From assembly GCA_002423325.1 (NCBI GenBank), contig DIVQ01000105.1, forward strand, positions 4,696 to 20,966: a stretch of 16,271 bases of DNA. Direction: 5' to 3'. The position numbers and the translations under genes are program-made. Below the pieces are notes generated by a model. That model did not search any database, had not been told where the DNA came from, and was given only the letters and a program-made list of their open reading frames with translations. Within the stretch, counting starts at the first letter, position 1. Each line of letters starts with the position of its first letter. The stretch is from Anaerolineales bacterium UBA6128. Lineage in GTDB: Bacteria; Chloroflexota; Anaerolineae; UBA1429. This document shows positions 1-6,885 of the stretch, in pieces.

Positions 1-402
1 TCCATCCAGGCGCAGGTGCTGAACCTCCTTCTGGATTTGAAGCAGCGCTTTGGGCTTACCTATCTCTTCGTGGCCCACGATTTGTCCGTGGTGCGCCACC
101 TCTCCGACCGCATCGCGGTGATGTATCTGGGCAAGATCGTGGAGGTGGCCCCGCGGGAGCATTTCGCCCAGCCGCCCGCCCACCCCTATACCGAGGCACT
201 CATGGCCGCGGCCCCCGTGGCCGACCCCACCCGACGCTTTGTGCAGCCGCCTCTGGCCGGCGACGTGGCCAGTCCTATCAATCCGCCCAGCGGCTGCCGC
301 TTCCATACCCGCTGCCCGGAAAGACAAGACATCTGCCCGCAAAAGGAGCCGCTGCTCAAAGAGATCGCCCCCGGCCATCTCTGCGCTTGTCATTTTCGGT
401 GA
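1..402 (+). CDS. Oligopeptide/dipeptide ABC transporter ATP-binding protein, C-terminal part (5' truncated by window)
   Basis: This is the last 133 residues of an Opp/Dpp/App-type ATPase, which powers peptide (or nickel) import as one of two nucleotide-binding subunits on the cytoplasmic face. The frame is open from base 1. It begins just after the expected Walker B/D-loop, with SIQAQVLNLL. The H-loop histidine is in VAHDLSVVRHLSDR (fragment residue 26). It is followed by the MYLGKIVE strand and the family-specific C-terminal oligo_HPY region with HPYTEAL and SGCRFHTRCP. Four cysteines (fragment residues 99, 105, 112 and 128) match the cluster that binds [4Fe-4S] in some Opp/Dpp ATPases. It stops with TGA at 400-402. 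The partner subunits would lie upstream, outside the window. Whether it is the D-type or F-type subunit cannot be decided from this fragment. Confidence 0.93.
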   Translation, partial: SIQAQVLNLLLDLKQRFGLTYLFVAHDLSVVRHLSDRIAVMYLGKIVEVAPREHFAQPPAHPYTEALMAAAPVADPTRRFVQPPLAGDVASPINPPSGCRFHTRCPERQDICPQKEPLLKEIAPGHLCACHFR

Positions 403-434
403 AAGATGAAGGAGGAACTTTTCTGGTCTGTTTT

Positions 435-572
435 TTAATTGGACAAGTCGTCTATAATTTCTTGAATAGGCAATTTAGGCATTCCATTAGACACTATAAA
501 GCTAAGCATCTGCGGTAGCGCCATCAAACCTTGCTCGTAAAGGTCGCCAACGTCCTTGCTGCCCGCTAAATG
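435..572 (-). other. In-frame 45-codon extension beyond the amber stop of the 573-1472 gene
   Basis: Directly after the TAG (573-575, minus strand) the same frame runs 45 sense codons to a TAA at 435-437. The translation begins HLAGSKDVGDLYEQ, includes LPQMLSFIVSNGM, and ends IQEIIDDLSN. It looks like ordinary protein, with amphipathic helices and an acidic C-terminus, rather than random intergenic translation. It could be the ancestral C-terminus cut off by a nonsense mutation, a readthrough extension, or a base error. No independent start with a good ribosome site was seen. Confidence 0.4.
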
Positions 573-1472
573 CTATTGGTGGTGATTTTTTCTTTCTTTT
601 ATTTGAGAAAGTGCAAGTAACTGTGCAATTTCAATGGCAATATGGGTAGTGAAATAACATGATGGAGTATTAAAATTCGGCAAGTAAATTTTAGCTGATG
701 CATTGCCATGTTTAAGATTTTCTATTTCACACTCTACCCATGTCCATATCTTTGAATCTCTTTCATTCTCATTCAGAAATGTTATGCGATACCCACTTGA
801 TTTTGTTTCTTTCATCAGCTCCGCGACTTTTTGGAAAATTGGATTGTTATTGTAGTCTGCCTCAATCTCTATATTAAGGCACCAATCCTCAATAATTACT
901 CTCTTCTTTTCTTCGTCGAGGTTTTCAAATTCTTCTTCGGTATATCCAAACTCCGCAGGAATAAATCCAGAGTTAATGCGTTTAATGTGTTCCTGGGTAG
1001 ATAGAACCTCTCCAATTATAGCATCCGCGATTGTTAAATAGACGGAACCAGATATCCCCTTAAATTGCTCAGATCCTAAAATGAAATATGGAAATAATGA
1101 ACCATGAGCAACACGGAGTTTAAGTTTAAAAAACTCTTTCCTTCCCTTTCTCTCAGTTTTATCTTCAGAAATTATATAATTTGTTCCGAAATTGAACCCT
1201 TGTAGTAAACCATCAAATTCTATACATACAATTGGTTTATCTTTTTTGTCACAAACAACAAAGTCGATACTTGTCTTTTTCAGTTTGTCAAATTCATCTT
1301 CCGAGATTTTGAAAATGTTACCACTTTCATCGATTAATTCGACTCTTGCAGTAAAGACGTTGAGGAATGGTATGTTGTGATAAATGTTTAGCTTTTTCCC
1401 CCAAGTTTTTTGCAGCTTATAAAAGTATCTTCTTTCTTCCTTGCTTCCAAAAACTATTCCCTGAACTCCCAT
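573..1472 (-). CDS. Hypothetical protein with DUF2726/PD-(D/E)XK nuclease-like domain, AT-rich and possibly truncated
   Basis: This encodes 299 residues, with an in-frame TAA immediately before the ATG, so the start is at or after 1472. The Shine-Dalgarno is weak. The N-terminal half has the layout of DUF2726-type restriction-endonuclease-like domains: an EERRYFYKL helix (13-20), NIPFLNVF, then SIDFVVCDKKDKPIVCIEFDG (about 68-88). D70, E85 and D87 are candidate metal ligands, and there is no standard E-x-K. A basic stretch, DKTERKGRKEFFKLKLR, follows. Residues about 160-299 match nothing I recognise; they are acidic and helical with a soluble look. The gene is far more AT-rich than both neighbours, which suggests transfer. 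It lies 41 bp downstream of the epimerase gene on the same strand but is compositionally foreign to it. A DNA-processing or defence role is inference only. After the TAG stop the frame continues 45 codons, so the product may be truncated or read through. Confidence 0.7.
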   Translation of the reverse strand: MGVQGIVFGSKEERRYFYKLQKTWGKKLNIYHNIPFLNVFTARVELIDESGNIFKISEDEFDKLKKTSIDFVVCDKKDKPIVCIEFDGLLQGFNFGTNYIISEDKTERKGRKEFFKLKLRVAHGSLFPYFILGSEQFKGISGSVYLTIADAIIGEVLSTQEHIKRINSGFIPAEFGYTEEEFENLDEEKKRVIIEDWCLNIEIEADYNNNPIFQKVAELMKETKSSGYRITFLNENERDSKIWTWVECEIENLKHGNASAKIYLPNFNTPSCYFTTHIAIEIAQLLALSQIKERKNHHQ

Positions 1473-1480
1473 TTAACGCC

Positions 1481-1497
1481 TATTGATCTTTATTGAT
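1481..1497 (-). promoter_or_regulatory. Two ATCAATA direct repeats 10 bp apart upstream of the nuclease-like gene
   Basis: On the minus strand ATCAATA occurs at 1491-1497 and 1481-1487, one helical turn apart. The repeat ends 8 bp before the ATG at 1472, overlapping where a ribosome site would be. This geometry suits a repressor operator. It may also be chance in AT-rich DNA. Confidence 0.25.
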
Positions 1498-1513
1498 TGC
1501 TAATTGTTTTGAT

Positions 1514-2440
1514 TTAAATACTCACTCGCCAGGACCAGGTTTCGGCAAGGCCGCGGGCCAGGTCGTATTCCGGCCGCCAGTCCAGTTCCAAGGCGGCCTT
1601 TTGGCAGTCCAAAGCGCTTTGTTTAATATCGCCGGGTCGGGCCGGGCCGAAGCCATGGGAAAGGTTTTGTCCGGCCGCCTTTTGCACCGTTTCCCAGAGG
1701 GTCAAGCTGTCGGTGGGCACGCCGGTGCCGATGTTGTAGATGCCTTGGCCGCGCTCCAAGGCGGCAAGATTAGCCCGGGCGCAGTCGCCGGCAAAGACGT
1801 AATCGCGCAGCATGCCCCGGGGCATGTCCGCCTGGCGATAGATCACGGGCGGTTTTTTCGCCATAAGGGCGTCCATGAAGATGGCCACCACCCCGGCCTC
1901 GGCCTGGGGGATCTGCCGGGGGCCGTACACGTTTGCGTAGCGCAGGATGACGCTTTTAAGGCCGAACTCATGGGCATAATAGTTGAGGTAGAGTTCGCAG
2001 GCCCTTTTGGCCACCGCATAGGGCGACATGGGCGCGGGAGAGAGGTCCTCCTGGGCGGGCAGGGTCTTAAGCTCGCCGTAGACCGCGCCGCCGGAACTGC
2101 TGAAGATAAAGCGCTGCATCCGGTTTTTGCGCCCGGCCTCCAGCAGGTTTAAAAGGCCCAAAATGTTCACCTGGGCGTCGCCCATGGGGTCAGCCACCGA
2201 TACCGGAATGGACATTTGGGCGGCGTGGTGGTTCACTACCTCAAAGCCCTCTTGGGCCATGAATTCGGGAACCTTGGGGTCGCGCACGTCCATGACCTCC
2301 AGGCGGACGCCGGAAGGCAGGTTTTCCCTGCGGCCGGTTGAGAGGTTGTCCAGCACCACCACCTGGTGCCCCGCTGCCAAATAAGCCCGGACCACATGGC
2401 TGCCTATGAATCCCGCGCCGCCGGTGACTAGAATTTTCAT
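1514..2440 (-). CDS. UDP-glucose 4-epimerase-like NAD-dependent epimerase/dehydratase (GalE-like)
   Basis: This is a 308-residue extended short-chain dehydrogenase/reductase acting on nucleotide sugars in the cytoplasm. The NAD-binding Rossmann motif TGGAGFIGS is at residues 6-14, and D31 at the end of the second strand (VVVLDNLS) fits binding of the adenosine ribose. The catalytic region has FIFSSSGGAVYGE (111-123) and YAVAK with Y141 and K145. The substrate segment RYANVYGPRQ is at 167-176. The start was set at MKILVTGG (2440) because the preceding 21 codons are unlike the family, and an AAAGGAAG ribosome site precedes it with suitable spacing. The length fits the compact GalE-like group. 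UDP-glucose/UDP-galactose is the default guess; UDP-GlcNAc or UDP-glucuronate are possible. It diverges from gmd. GC-rich codons continue to its last turn, then composition drops sharply into the AT-rich island. Confidence 0.9.
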   Translation of the reverse strand: MKILVTGGAGFIGSHVVRAYLAAGHQVVVLDNLSTGRRENLPSGVRLEVMDVRDPKVPEFMAQEGFEVVNHHAAQMSIPVSVADPMGDAQVNILGLLNLLEAGRKNRMQRFIFSSSGGAVYGELKTLPAQEDLSPAPMSPYAVAKRACELYLNYYAHEFGLKSVILRYANVYGPRQIPQAEAGVVAIFMDALMAKKPPVIYRQADMPRGMLRDYVFAGDCARANLAALERGQGIYNIGTGVPTDSLTLWETVQKAAGQNLSHGFGPARPGDIKQSALDCQKAALELDWRPEYDLARGLAETWSWRVSI

Positions 2441-2481
2441 GACTTGCTTCCTTTCGCTGCACGTCTGGCTGTGGCTTATCA

Positions 2482-2510
2482 ACCATAGCCCAGGCCGGGC
2501 CAATAATCAA
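2482..2510 (-). promoter_or_regulatory. Candidate sigma-70-type promoter for the GalE-like gene
   Basis: On the minus strand a -35 box TTGATT (2505-2510) is followed, after 17 bp, by a -10 box TATGGT (2482-2487). The start codon is about 40 bp downstream and the spacing is ideal. It was found by eye only. Confidence 0.4.
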
Positions 2511-2522
2511 CGCAGCAGAAAT

Positions 2523-2552
2523 TTGGTGCAAGCCCCTTGATTCTGTTATTAT
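2523..2552 (+). promoter_or_regulatory. Candidate sigma-70-type promoter for gmd
   Basis: A weak -35 box TTGGTG (2523-2528) lies 18 bp before a good -10 box TATTAT (2547-2552). The short tract is AT-rich within GC-rich DNA and about 40 bp upstream of the gmd ATG. It forms the other half of a divergent promoter region. An alternative -35 (TTGATT near 2537) pairs less well. Confidence 0.35.
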
Positions 2553-2582
2553 TTGGCTGAAATTTTTGCGGACGGCCGCGGC

Positions 2583-2587
2583 GGAGG
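2583..2587 (+). promoter_or_regulatory. Ribosome binding site of gmd
   Basis: A perfect GGAGG core lies 6 bases before the ATG at 2594. This fixes the start although the family motif begins only at residue 11 (ALITGITGQDG). Confidence 0.7.
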
Positions 2588-2593
2588 TGAAAA

Positions 2594-3607
2594 ATGGACA
2601 GGGAGCAAGGTCCGCGCAAGCGGGCGCTGATTACCGGGATAACCGGCCAGGACGGGGCCTATCTGGCCGAGTTTCTCTTGGCCAAGGGCTATGAGGTGCA
2701 TGGCATCAAAAGGAGGAGCTCCCTTTTCAACACCGCCCGCATAGACCACCTTTACCGCGACCCTCACGACCCGGAGTGCCGGTTTTTCCTGCACTACGGC
2801 GACATGACCGATGCCACCAACCTTTTGCGGGTGGTCCAGGAGGTCCAGCCGGACGAGTTTTACAACCTGGCCGCCCAAAGCCATGTGGCGGTATCATTTG
2901 AAACCCCGGAGTACACGGCCAACTCGGACGGCCTGGGCGCCCTTAGGGCCCTGGAGGCCATCCGTATCCTGGGCCTGGGTAAAAAGACCCGTTATTACCA
3001 GGCCTCCACCAGCGAGCTTTTCGGCAAGGCCAAGGAGACCCCGCAGAACGAGGCCACGCCTTTTTATCCGCGTTCGCCCTATGGGGCGGCCAAGCTCTAT
3101 GCCCACTGGATAACGGTGAACTACCGCGAGGCCCACGGCTTTTTCGCCTGCAACGGCATTTTGTTCAACCACGAGTCCCCCATCCGGGGCGAGACCTTTG
3201 TGACCCGCAAGGTGACCAGGGGGGCGGCCCGCATCAGGTACGGGCTGCAGAAAAAGCTTTACCTGGGCAATCTGGAAGCCAGGCGGGACTGGGGGCACGC
3301 GCGCGATTATGTGGAGGCCATGTGGCTGATGCTGCAGCAGGAAGAGCCCGAGGACTATGTGGTGGCCACCGGCGTGCGACATTCGGTGCGCGAGCTGCTG
3401 GAGTGCGCCTTTGGGCACCTGGGCCTGGACTATCGTGACTATGTCGTCATCGACCCGCGCTTTCTGCGCCCGGCGGACGTGATCGACCTGGTGGGCGACG
3501 CCAGCAAGGCGCGCCGCAAGCTGGGCTGGGCGCCCAGGGTGACGTTTGAGCAACTGATCCACATGATGGTGGACCACGATATGGCAGAGCTGCAGGCCGG
3601 ACGCTGA
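2594..3607 (+). CDS. gmd: GDP-mannose 4,6-dehydratase, apparently hybrid between two subtypes
   Basis: This 337-residue enzyme converts GDP-mannose to GDP-4-keto-6-deoxymannose, the precursor of GDP-fucose, GDP-rhamnose and related 6-deoxy sugars. The cofactor motif TGITGQDG is at 14-21, with GYEVHGIKRRSS after it. The active site shows ASTSELFG (137-144, with T139 and E141) and YGAAK (Y163, K167). The signature NHESPIRGETFVTRK spans 192-206. From memory, residues 1 to about 237 resemble the longer proteobacterial subtype. The tail (GLDYRDYVVIDPRFLRPADV to the end) resembles the shorter subtype of Chloroflexota or Actinomycetota. Arginine codons shift at the same place: AGG is 7 of 22 up to residue 237, and 1 of 9 after. 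All family motifs are intact, so the enzyme should still work. It is 43 bp upstream of the phosphohexomutase, which may supply its mannose-phosphate precursor. Confidence 0.95.
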   Translation: MDREQGPRKRALITGITGQDGAYLAEFLLAKGYEVHGIKRRSSLFNTARIDHLYRDPHDPECRFFLHYGDMTDATNLLRVVQEVQPDEFYNLAAQSHVAVSFETPEYTANSDGLGALRALEAIRILGLGKKTRYYQASTSELFGKAKETPQNEATPFYPRSPYGAAKLYAHWITVNYREAHGFFACNGILFNHESPIRGETFVTRKVTRGAARIRYGLQKKLYLGNLEARRDWGHARDYVEAMWLMLQQEEPEDYVVATGVRHSVRELLECAFGHLGLDYRDYVVIDPRFLRPADVIDLVGDASKARRKLGWAPRVTFEQLIHMMVDHDMAELQAGR

Positions 3608-3650
3608 CAACGCTTGGCCAGCATCCCTGACGCACAGGCAAGGGGGCAGA

Positions 3651-5087
3651 ATGAAACGCATCGTATTCGGCACGGACGGCTGGCGCGCAGGGATCGCCGA
3701 GGATTACACCTTTGAGGCGGTGCGCTATTGCACACAGGGCACGGCTGAGCAGATGCTGGCCGAGGGCCTGGGCGAGCGCGGCGTGGTGGTGGGCTATGAC
3801 ATGCGCTTCCGCTCGGAGGATTTCGCCCGCGCGGTGGCCGAGGTGCTGGCCGGCAACGGCGTGCGCGCCTGGGTGGCCACGGCGCCTGCGCCCACGCCGG
3901 TGCTCTCCTACTCGATTCTGCCCCTCAAGGCGGGCGGCGGCATCTGGATCACCGCCAGCCACAACCCGCCCACCGACAATGGCTTCAAGCTGCGCTCGGC
4001 CTACGCCGGCGCCGCGGCCCCCGAGACCCTCGCCAAAGTCGAAGCCCTGATCGCCGCTGCACAGGATCGCGGCGATGTGCGCACGATGGACTATGACCGC
4101 GGCGTCAAAGAGGGGCTGATTGTCGAGTTCGACCCAACGGTGGGCTATATGGAGCAGTTGGCGCGCCTGATCGACACCAAACCGCTGGCCGATGCCGGTC
4201 TGCGCGTGGTGGCCGACCCGATGTGGGGCGTGGGCATGGGCTGGTTCGGGCGCCTGCTTTCCGGGGGCACCACCATGGTGCGCGAGATCCACGGCGAGCG
4301 CAACCCACTGTTCCCGCGGATGGAGCGCCCCGAGCCGATCGACGACAACCTCCAGGATCTGCTGCACGAGGTGCGCATGTGGCCCGGCGACGTGGGGCTG
4401 GCCACCGACGGCGACGCCGACCGCATCGGCCTGGTCAGCGAGCAGGGCCGCTTTATCAACCAGCTCGAAGTCTACGCGCTGCTGGCCTACTACCTGCTGG
4501 AGGTGCGCGGTTGGCGCGGGCCGCTGGTCAAGACGCTCAGCACCACCTCGATGGCCTTCAAGCTCGGCAAGCTCTACGATGTGCCAGTATACGAGACGAG
4601 CGTGGGCTTTAAATACGTGGCCCCCGAGTTCCTGCGCACCAACGCCATTATGGGCGGTGAGGAGAGCGGCGGGTTTGCCTTTGCCAACCACATTCCCGAG
4701 CGCGACGGCATCCTGGCGGGCCTGTTCCTGCTGGACCTGATGGTCAAGCAGCACAAGACGCCCAGCCAACTGCTGGACACGGTCTTTGGGCTGGTGGGCG
4801 CGCACTACTATGATCGCATCGACCGGCAGCTCGACCCCGCCGACAAGCCGGCCGTGGTTGCACGGGTGAAGGCGGCCAAGCCGACTACGCTGGCCGGCCT
4901 CAAGGTGGAGCGCATCGAGACCACCGATGGCTTTCGCTATCTGCTGGAGGGCGGCGATTGGGTGCTGATCCGCTTCTCCGGCACGGAGGCCGTTATCCGC
5001 GTCTACTGTGAGACTACCCGCAAGGACAAGGTACAGGACCTGCTCAACGAAGGCGCCCGGTTGGCAGGCATTGAGCCTCAGAGCTGA
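3651..5087 (+). CDS. Phosphoglucomutase/phosphomannomutase family protein (alpha-D-phosphohexomutase)
   Basis: This 478-residue four-domain mutase interconverts hexose-6-phosphate and hexose-1-phosphate in the cytoplasm, feeding nucleotide-sugar synthesis. It begins with the family-typical FGTDGWRA (6-13). The catalytic serine loop TASHNP is at 101-106 (S103 is phosphorylated). The Mg-binding loop DGDADR is at 253-258. The sugar-recognition loop GEESGG is at 336-341, and the phosphate-binding loop RFSGTE is at 441-446. All four functional loops are intact and the length is usual for the family. An AGGGGG ribosome site lies just before the ATG. Specificity for glucose or mannose cannot be read from the sequence; adjacency to gmd favours mannose-1-phosphate. 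I found no AGG arginine codons, unlike the upstream genes. Its TGA overlaps the tatD start by one base (TGATG). Confidence 0.93.
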   Translation: MKRIVFGTDGWRAGIAEDYTFEAVRYCTQGTAEQMLAEGLGERGVVVGYDMRFRSEDFARAVAEVLAGNGVRAWVATAPAPTPVLSYSILPLKAGGGIWITASHNPPTDNGFKLRSAYAGAAAPETLAKVEALIAAAQDRGDVRTMDYDRGVKEGLIVEFDPTVGYMEQLARLIDTKPLADAGLRVVADPMWGVGMGWFGRLLSGGTTMVREIHGERNPLFPRMERPEPIDDNLQDLLHEVRMWPGDVGLATDGDADRIGLVSEQGRFINQLEVYALLAYYLLEVRGWRGPLVKTLSTTSMAFKLGKLYDVPVYETSVGFKYVAPEFLRTNAIMGGEESGGFAFANHIPERDGILAGLFLLDLMVKQHKTPSQLLDTVFGLVGAHYYDRIDRQLDPADKPAVVARVKAAKPTTLAGLKVERIETTDGFRYLLEGGDWVLIRFSGTEAVIRVYCETTRKDKVQDLLNEGARLAGIEPQS

Positions 5088-5902
5088 TGATGGAGCTGTT
5101 CGACTCTCACACGCATCTCGAGTCATCGCGCTATGACGGCGAGCGCGCCGAGGTGATCGCTCGCGCGCAGGCCGCCGGCGTCACGCGCATGCTGACCTGC
5201 GGCTCAGACGTGCAGACCAGCGAGCAGAGCGTGGCGCTGGCGCAGGCGCACGACGGCATCTACGCGGCGGTGGGGATTCACGGCCACCGCGCCTGCAGCG
5301 TGGCGCAGGCGCACGACGAGCAGGGCATCGACGCCATCCAGTGCATCGCCGACCTGGCTCAGCAGTCAGGTGTCGTGGCGCTCGGCGAACTGGGGCTGGA
5401 CTATCACTATGAGCTCTCTACGCGCCAGGCGCAGCGCATGGTGCTGGGCCATCAGCTATTGCTGGCGCGCGACCTCGACCTGCCCGTCATCCTGCACAAC
5501 CGCGAATCCGATGACGATATGCGGACCATGCTGACTCAGGCGCCGCCGGTGCGCGGCGTGCTGCACTGCTTTCTTTCAGATGCCAGCATGGCAGGATTTG
5601 CGCTGGCGCGCGGCCTGTATCTGGGCGTGGCCGGCCCCGTCACCTTTGGCAAGATGGAGCAACTGGCCGCCATCCTGCGCCAGACCCCGCTCGACCGCCT
5701 GCTGATCGAGACCGACAGCCCCTATCTCGCGCCGCATCCGCAGCGCGGCAAGCGCAACGAGCCCGCGTTCGTGGTACACGTCGCGCACGCGCTGGCAGGG
5801 TTGCTGGACCTGCCCGTGGAGGAGTTGGCGCGCCGCACAACCGAGAACGCCTGCCGCCTGCTCGGGGTGGAGGTCTGCGCGCCCTCAGTGGGGAACCCGT
5901 GA
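5087..5902 (+). CDS. tatD: TatD family metal-dependent hydrolase (DNase-like)
   Basis: This 271-residue cytoplasmic TIM-barrel amidohydrolase-type enzyme belongs to a family known for metal-dependent 3'-5' exonuclease or DNase activity. Metal ligands are visible in order: DSHTHL with H8 and H10, GELGLDY with E101, ILHNRE with H137, VLHCF with H160, and LIETDSPYL with D210. The tail PHPQRGKRNEP is also typical. The length matches the family. It can start at 5087 (overlapping the mutase stop, TGATG) or at the next ATG, 5090; the first is chosen for coupling. Its position inside a sugar-transfer operon is probably positional co-transcription rather than a glycan role, but this is inference. Its TGA overlaps the GTG of the next gene (GTGA). 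Confidence 0.93.
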   Translation: MMELFDSHTHLESSRYDGERAEVIARAQAAGVTRMLTCGSDVQTSEQSVALAQAHDGIYAAVGIHGHRACSVAQAHDEQGIDAIQCIADLAQQSGVVALGELGLDYHYELSTRQAQRMVLGHQLLLARDLDLPVILHNRESDDDMRTMLTQAPPVRGVLHCFLSDASMAGFALARGLYLGVAGPVTFGKMEQLAAILRQTPLDRLLIETDSPYLAPHPQRGKRNEPAFVVHVAHALAGLLDLPVEELARRTTENACRLLGVEVCAPSVGNP

Positions 5903-6885
5903 CGCCCGACCTGTCCATCATCATCGTTAACTGGAACGTGTGCGACCTGCTGCGCGACTGCCTGGCGTCGCTGTACGGCGCGCCAGGCGCCATCCAGGGC
6001 GATAATGGGACGCTGCGCCTCGGGCGCTACGGCGTTGAGGTCTATGTGGTGGACAACGCCTCGGCCGATGGCAGCGTCGAGATGCTGCGCGCCGAGTTCC
6101 CCCAGGTGACGCTGATCGCGAGTGCGGACAACCTCGGCTTTACGCGCGGCAACAATCTGGCGCTGGGGCGTTCTCAGGGGCGCTACGTCCTGCTGCTCAA
6201 CCCCGACACGCGCGTGATCGATGACGCACTGACCACGCTGCTGGACTATGCCGAGGCGCACCCCGATGTGGGCGTGCTGGGGCCGCGGCTGCTGTATGCC
6301 GACGGCAGTCCGGCGCCCTCGCGCTACCGCTTTCCCACGCTGATGACGGCGCTGATGGAGAGCACGCGTCTGGAGGAGTGCTTCCCCCGCAACTGCTGGA
6401 CCCGCCGCTACCACATGGCCGACACGCCCGACGATGCCACGCAGGCGGTGGGCTGGGTGAACGGCGCCTGCATGCTGGTGCGCCGGGCCGCGTTCGAGCG
6501 CGTGGGCCCGCTGGACGAGGGCTTTTTCATGTACTCGGAAGAGGTGGACTGGTGCCGGCGCATCACCGACGCGGGCTGGCAGGTGGTCTACCTGCCGACG
6601 GCCACGGTGATGCACTATGAGGGCCGCAGCAGCGCCCAGGTGGCGCCTGCGCGCCATATTCGCTTTCAAACCAGCAAGATCCGCTACTTTCGCAAGCACC
6701 ACGGCCGCTGGCAGGCCGGATTGCTGCGCGCCTTCTTGTGGCTCGACTATGCGGCGCGCCTGCTGACGGAGGGCGCCAAGTACCTGCTGGGGCACAAGCG
6801 CGCCCTGCGTCGCGAGCGCATCACGGCCTACTGGCAGGTGCTGCGTTCGGGGCTGCGCCCGGCTGCGCCCGGGGAGTCGCGCTGA
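5899..6885 (+). CDS. Glycosyltransferase family 2 (rhamnosyltransferase-like)
   Basis: This 328-residue inverting GT-A enzyme is likely to transfer a sugar from a nucleotide donor to a lipid-linked acceptor at the inner face of the membrane. The start GTG at 5899 overlaps the tatD stop (GTGA). The fold signature begins with LSIIIVNWNV (5-14), followed by VYVVDNASADGS (48-59) and DNLGFTRGNN (77-86). The metal-binding NPDTRV is at 101-106, VNGACMLVRR at 187-196, and the EEVDWCRR segment (214-221) holds the probable catalytic acidic residues. MHYEGRSS closes the domain. These features match the rhamnosyltransferase-like branch (WbbL/RfbN style). The hydrophobic basic tail (LLRAFLWLDYAARLLTEGAKYLLG, about 274-297, split by charges) suggests membrane association. 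The donor is unknown; a GDP- or dTDP-6-deoxyhexose would fit the context. Confidence 0.92.
   Translation: MTPDLSIIIVNWNVCDLLRDCLASLYGAPGAIQGDNGTLRLGRYGVEVYVVDNASADGSVEMLRAEFPQVTLIASADNLGFTRGNNLALGRSQGRYVLLLNPDTRVIDDALTTLLDYAEAHPDVGVLGPRLLYADGSPAPSRYRFPTLMTALMESTRLEECFPRNCWTRRYHMADTPDDATQAVGWVNGACMLVRRAAFERVGPLDEGFFMYSEEVDWCRRITDAGWQVVYLPTATVMHYEGRSSAQVAPARHIRFQTSKIRYFRKHHGRWQAGLLRAFLWLDYAARLLTEGAKYLLGHKRALRRERITAYWQVLRSGLRPAAPGESR

Noticed and set aside
403..440. Terminator after the transporter gene at the T-run 431-436
   Set aside because: I could not draw a stable hairpin before the T-run, so it is not called.
1493..2152. Plus-strand frame of 219 codons
   Set aside because: It is antisense to the GalE-like gene, whose cofactor and YxxxK motifs are clear on the minus strand.
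3447..5126. Long antisense frame (559 codons) opposite gmd's end and the mutase
   Set aside because: It mirrors a gene with four intact catalytic loops. High GC in the third codon position leaves the opposite strand open, and the translation is rich in His, Gln, Arg and Ala with no recognisable domain.
6738..6884. Upstream in-frame start for the GT4-like gene
   Set aside because: The extra 49 residues are Ala/Arg/Gly shadow sequence of the GT2 gene. The family N-terminus begins exactly at 6885, with the usual TGATG coupling.
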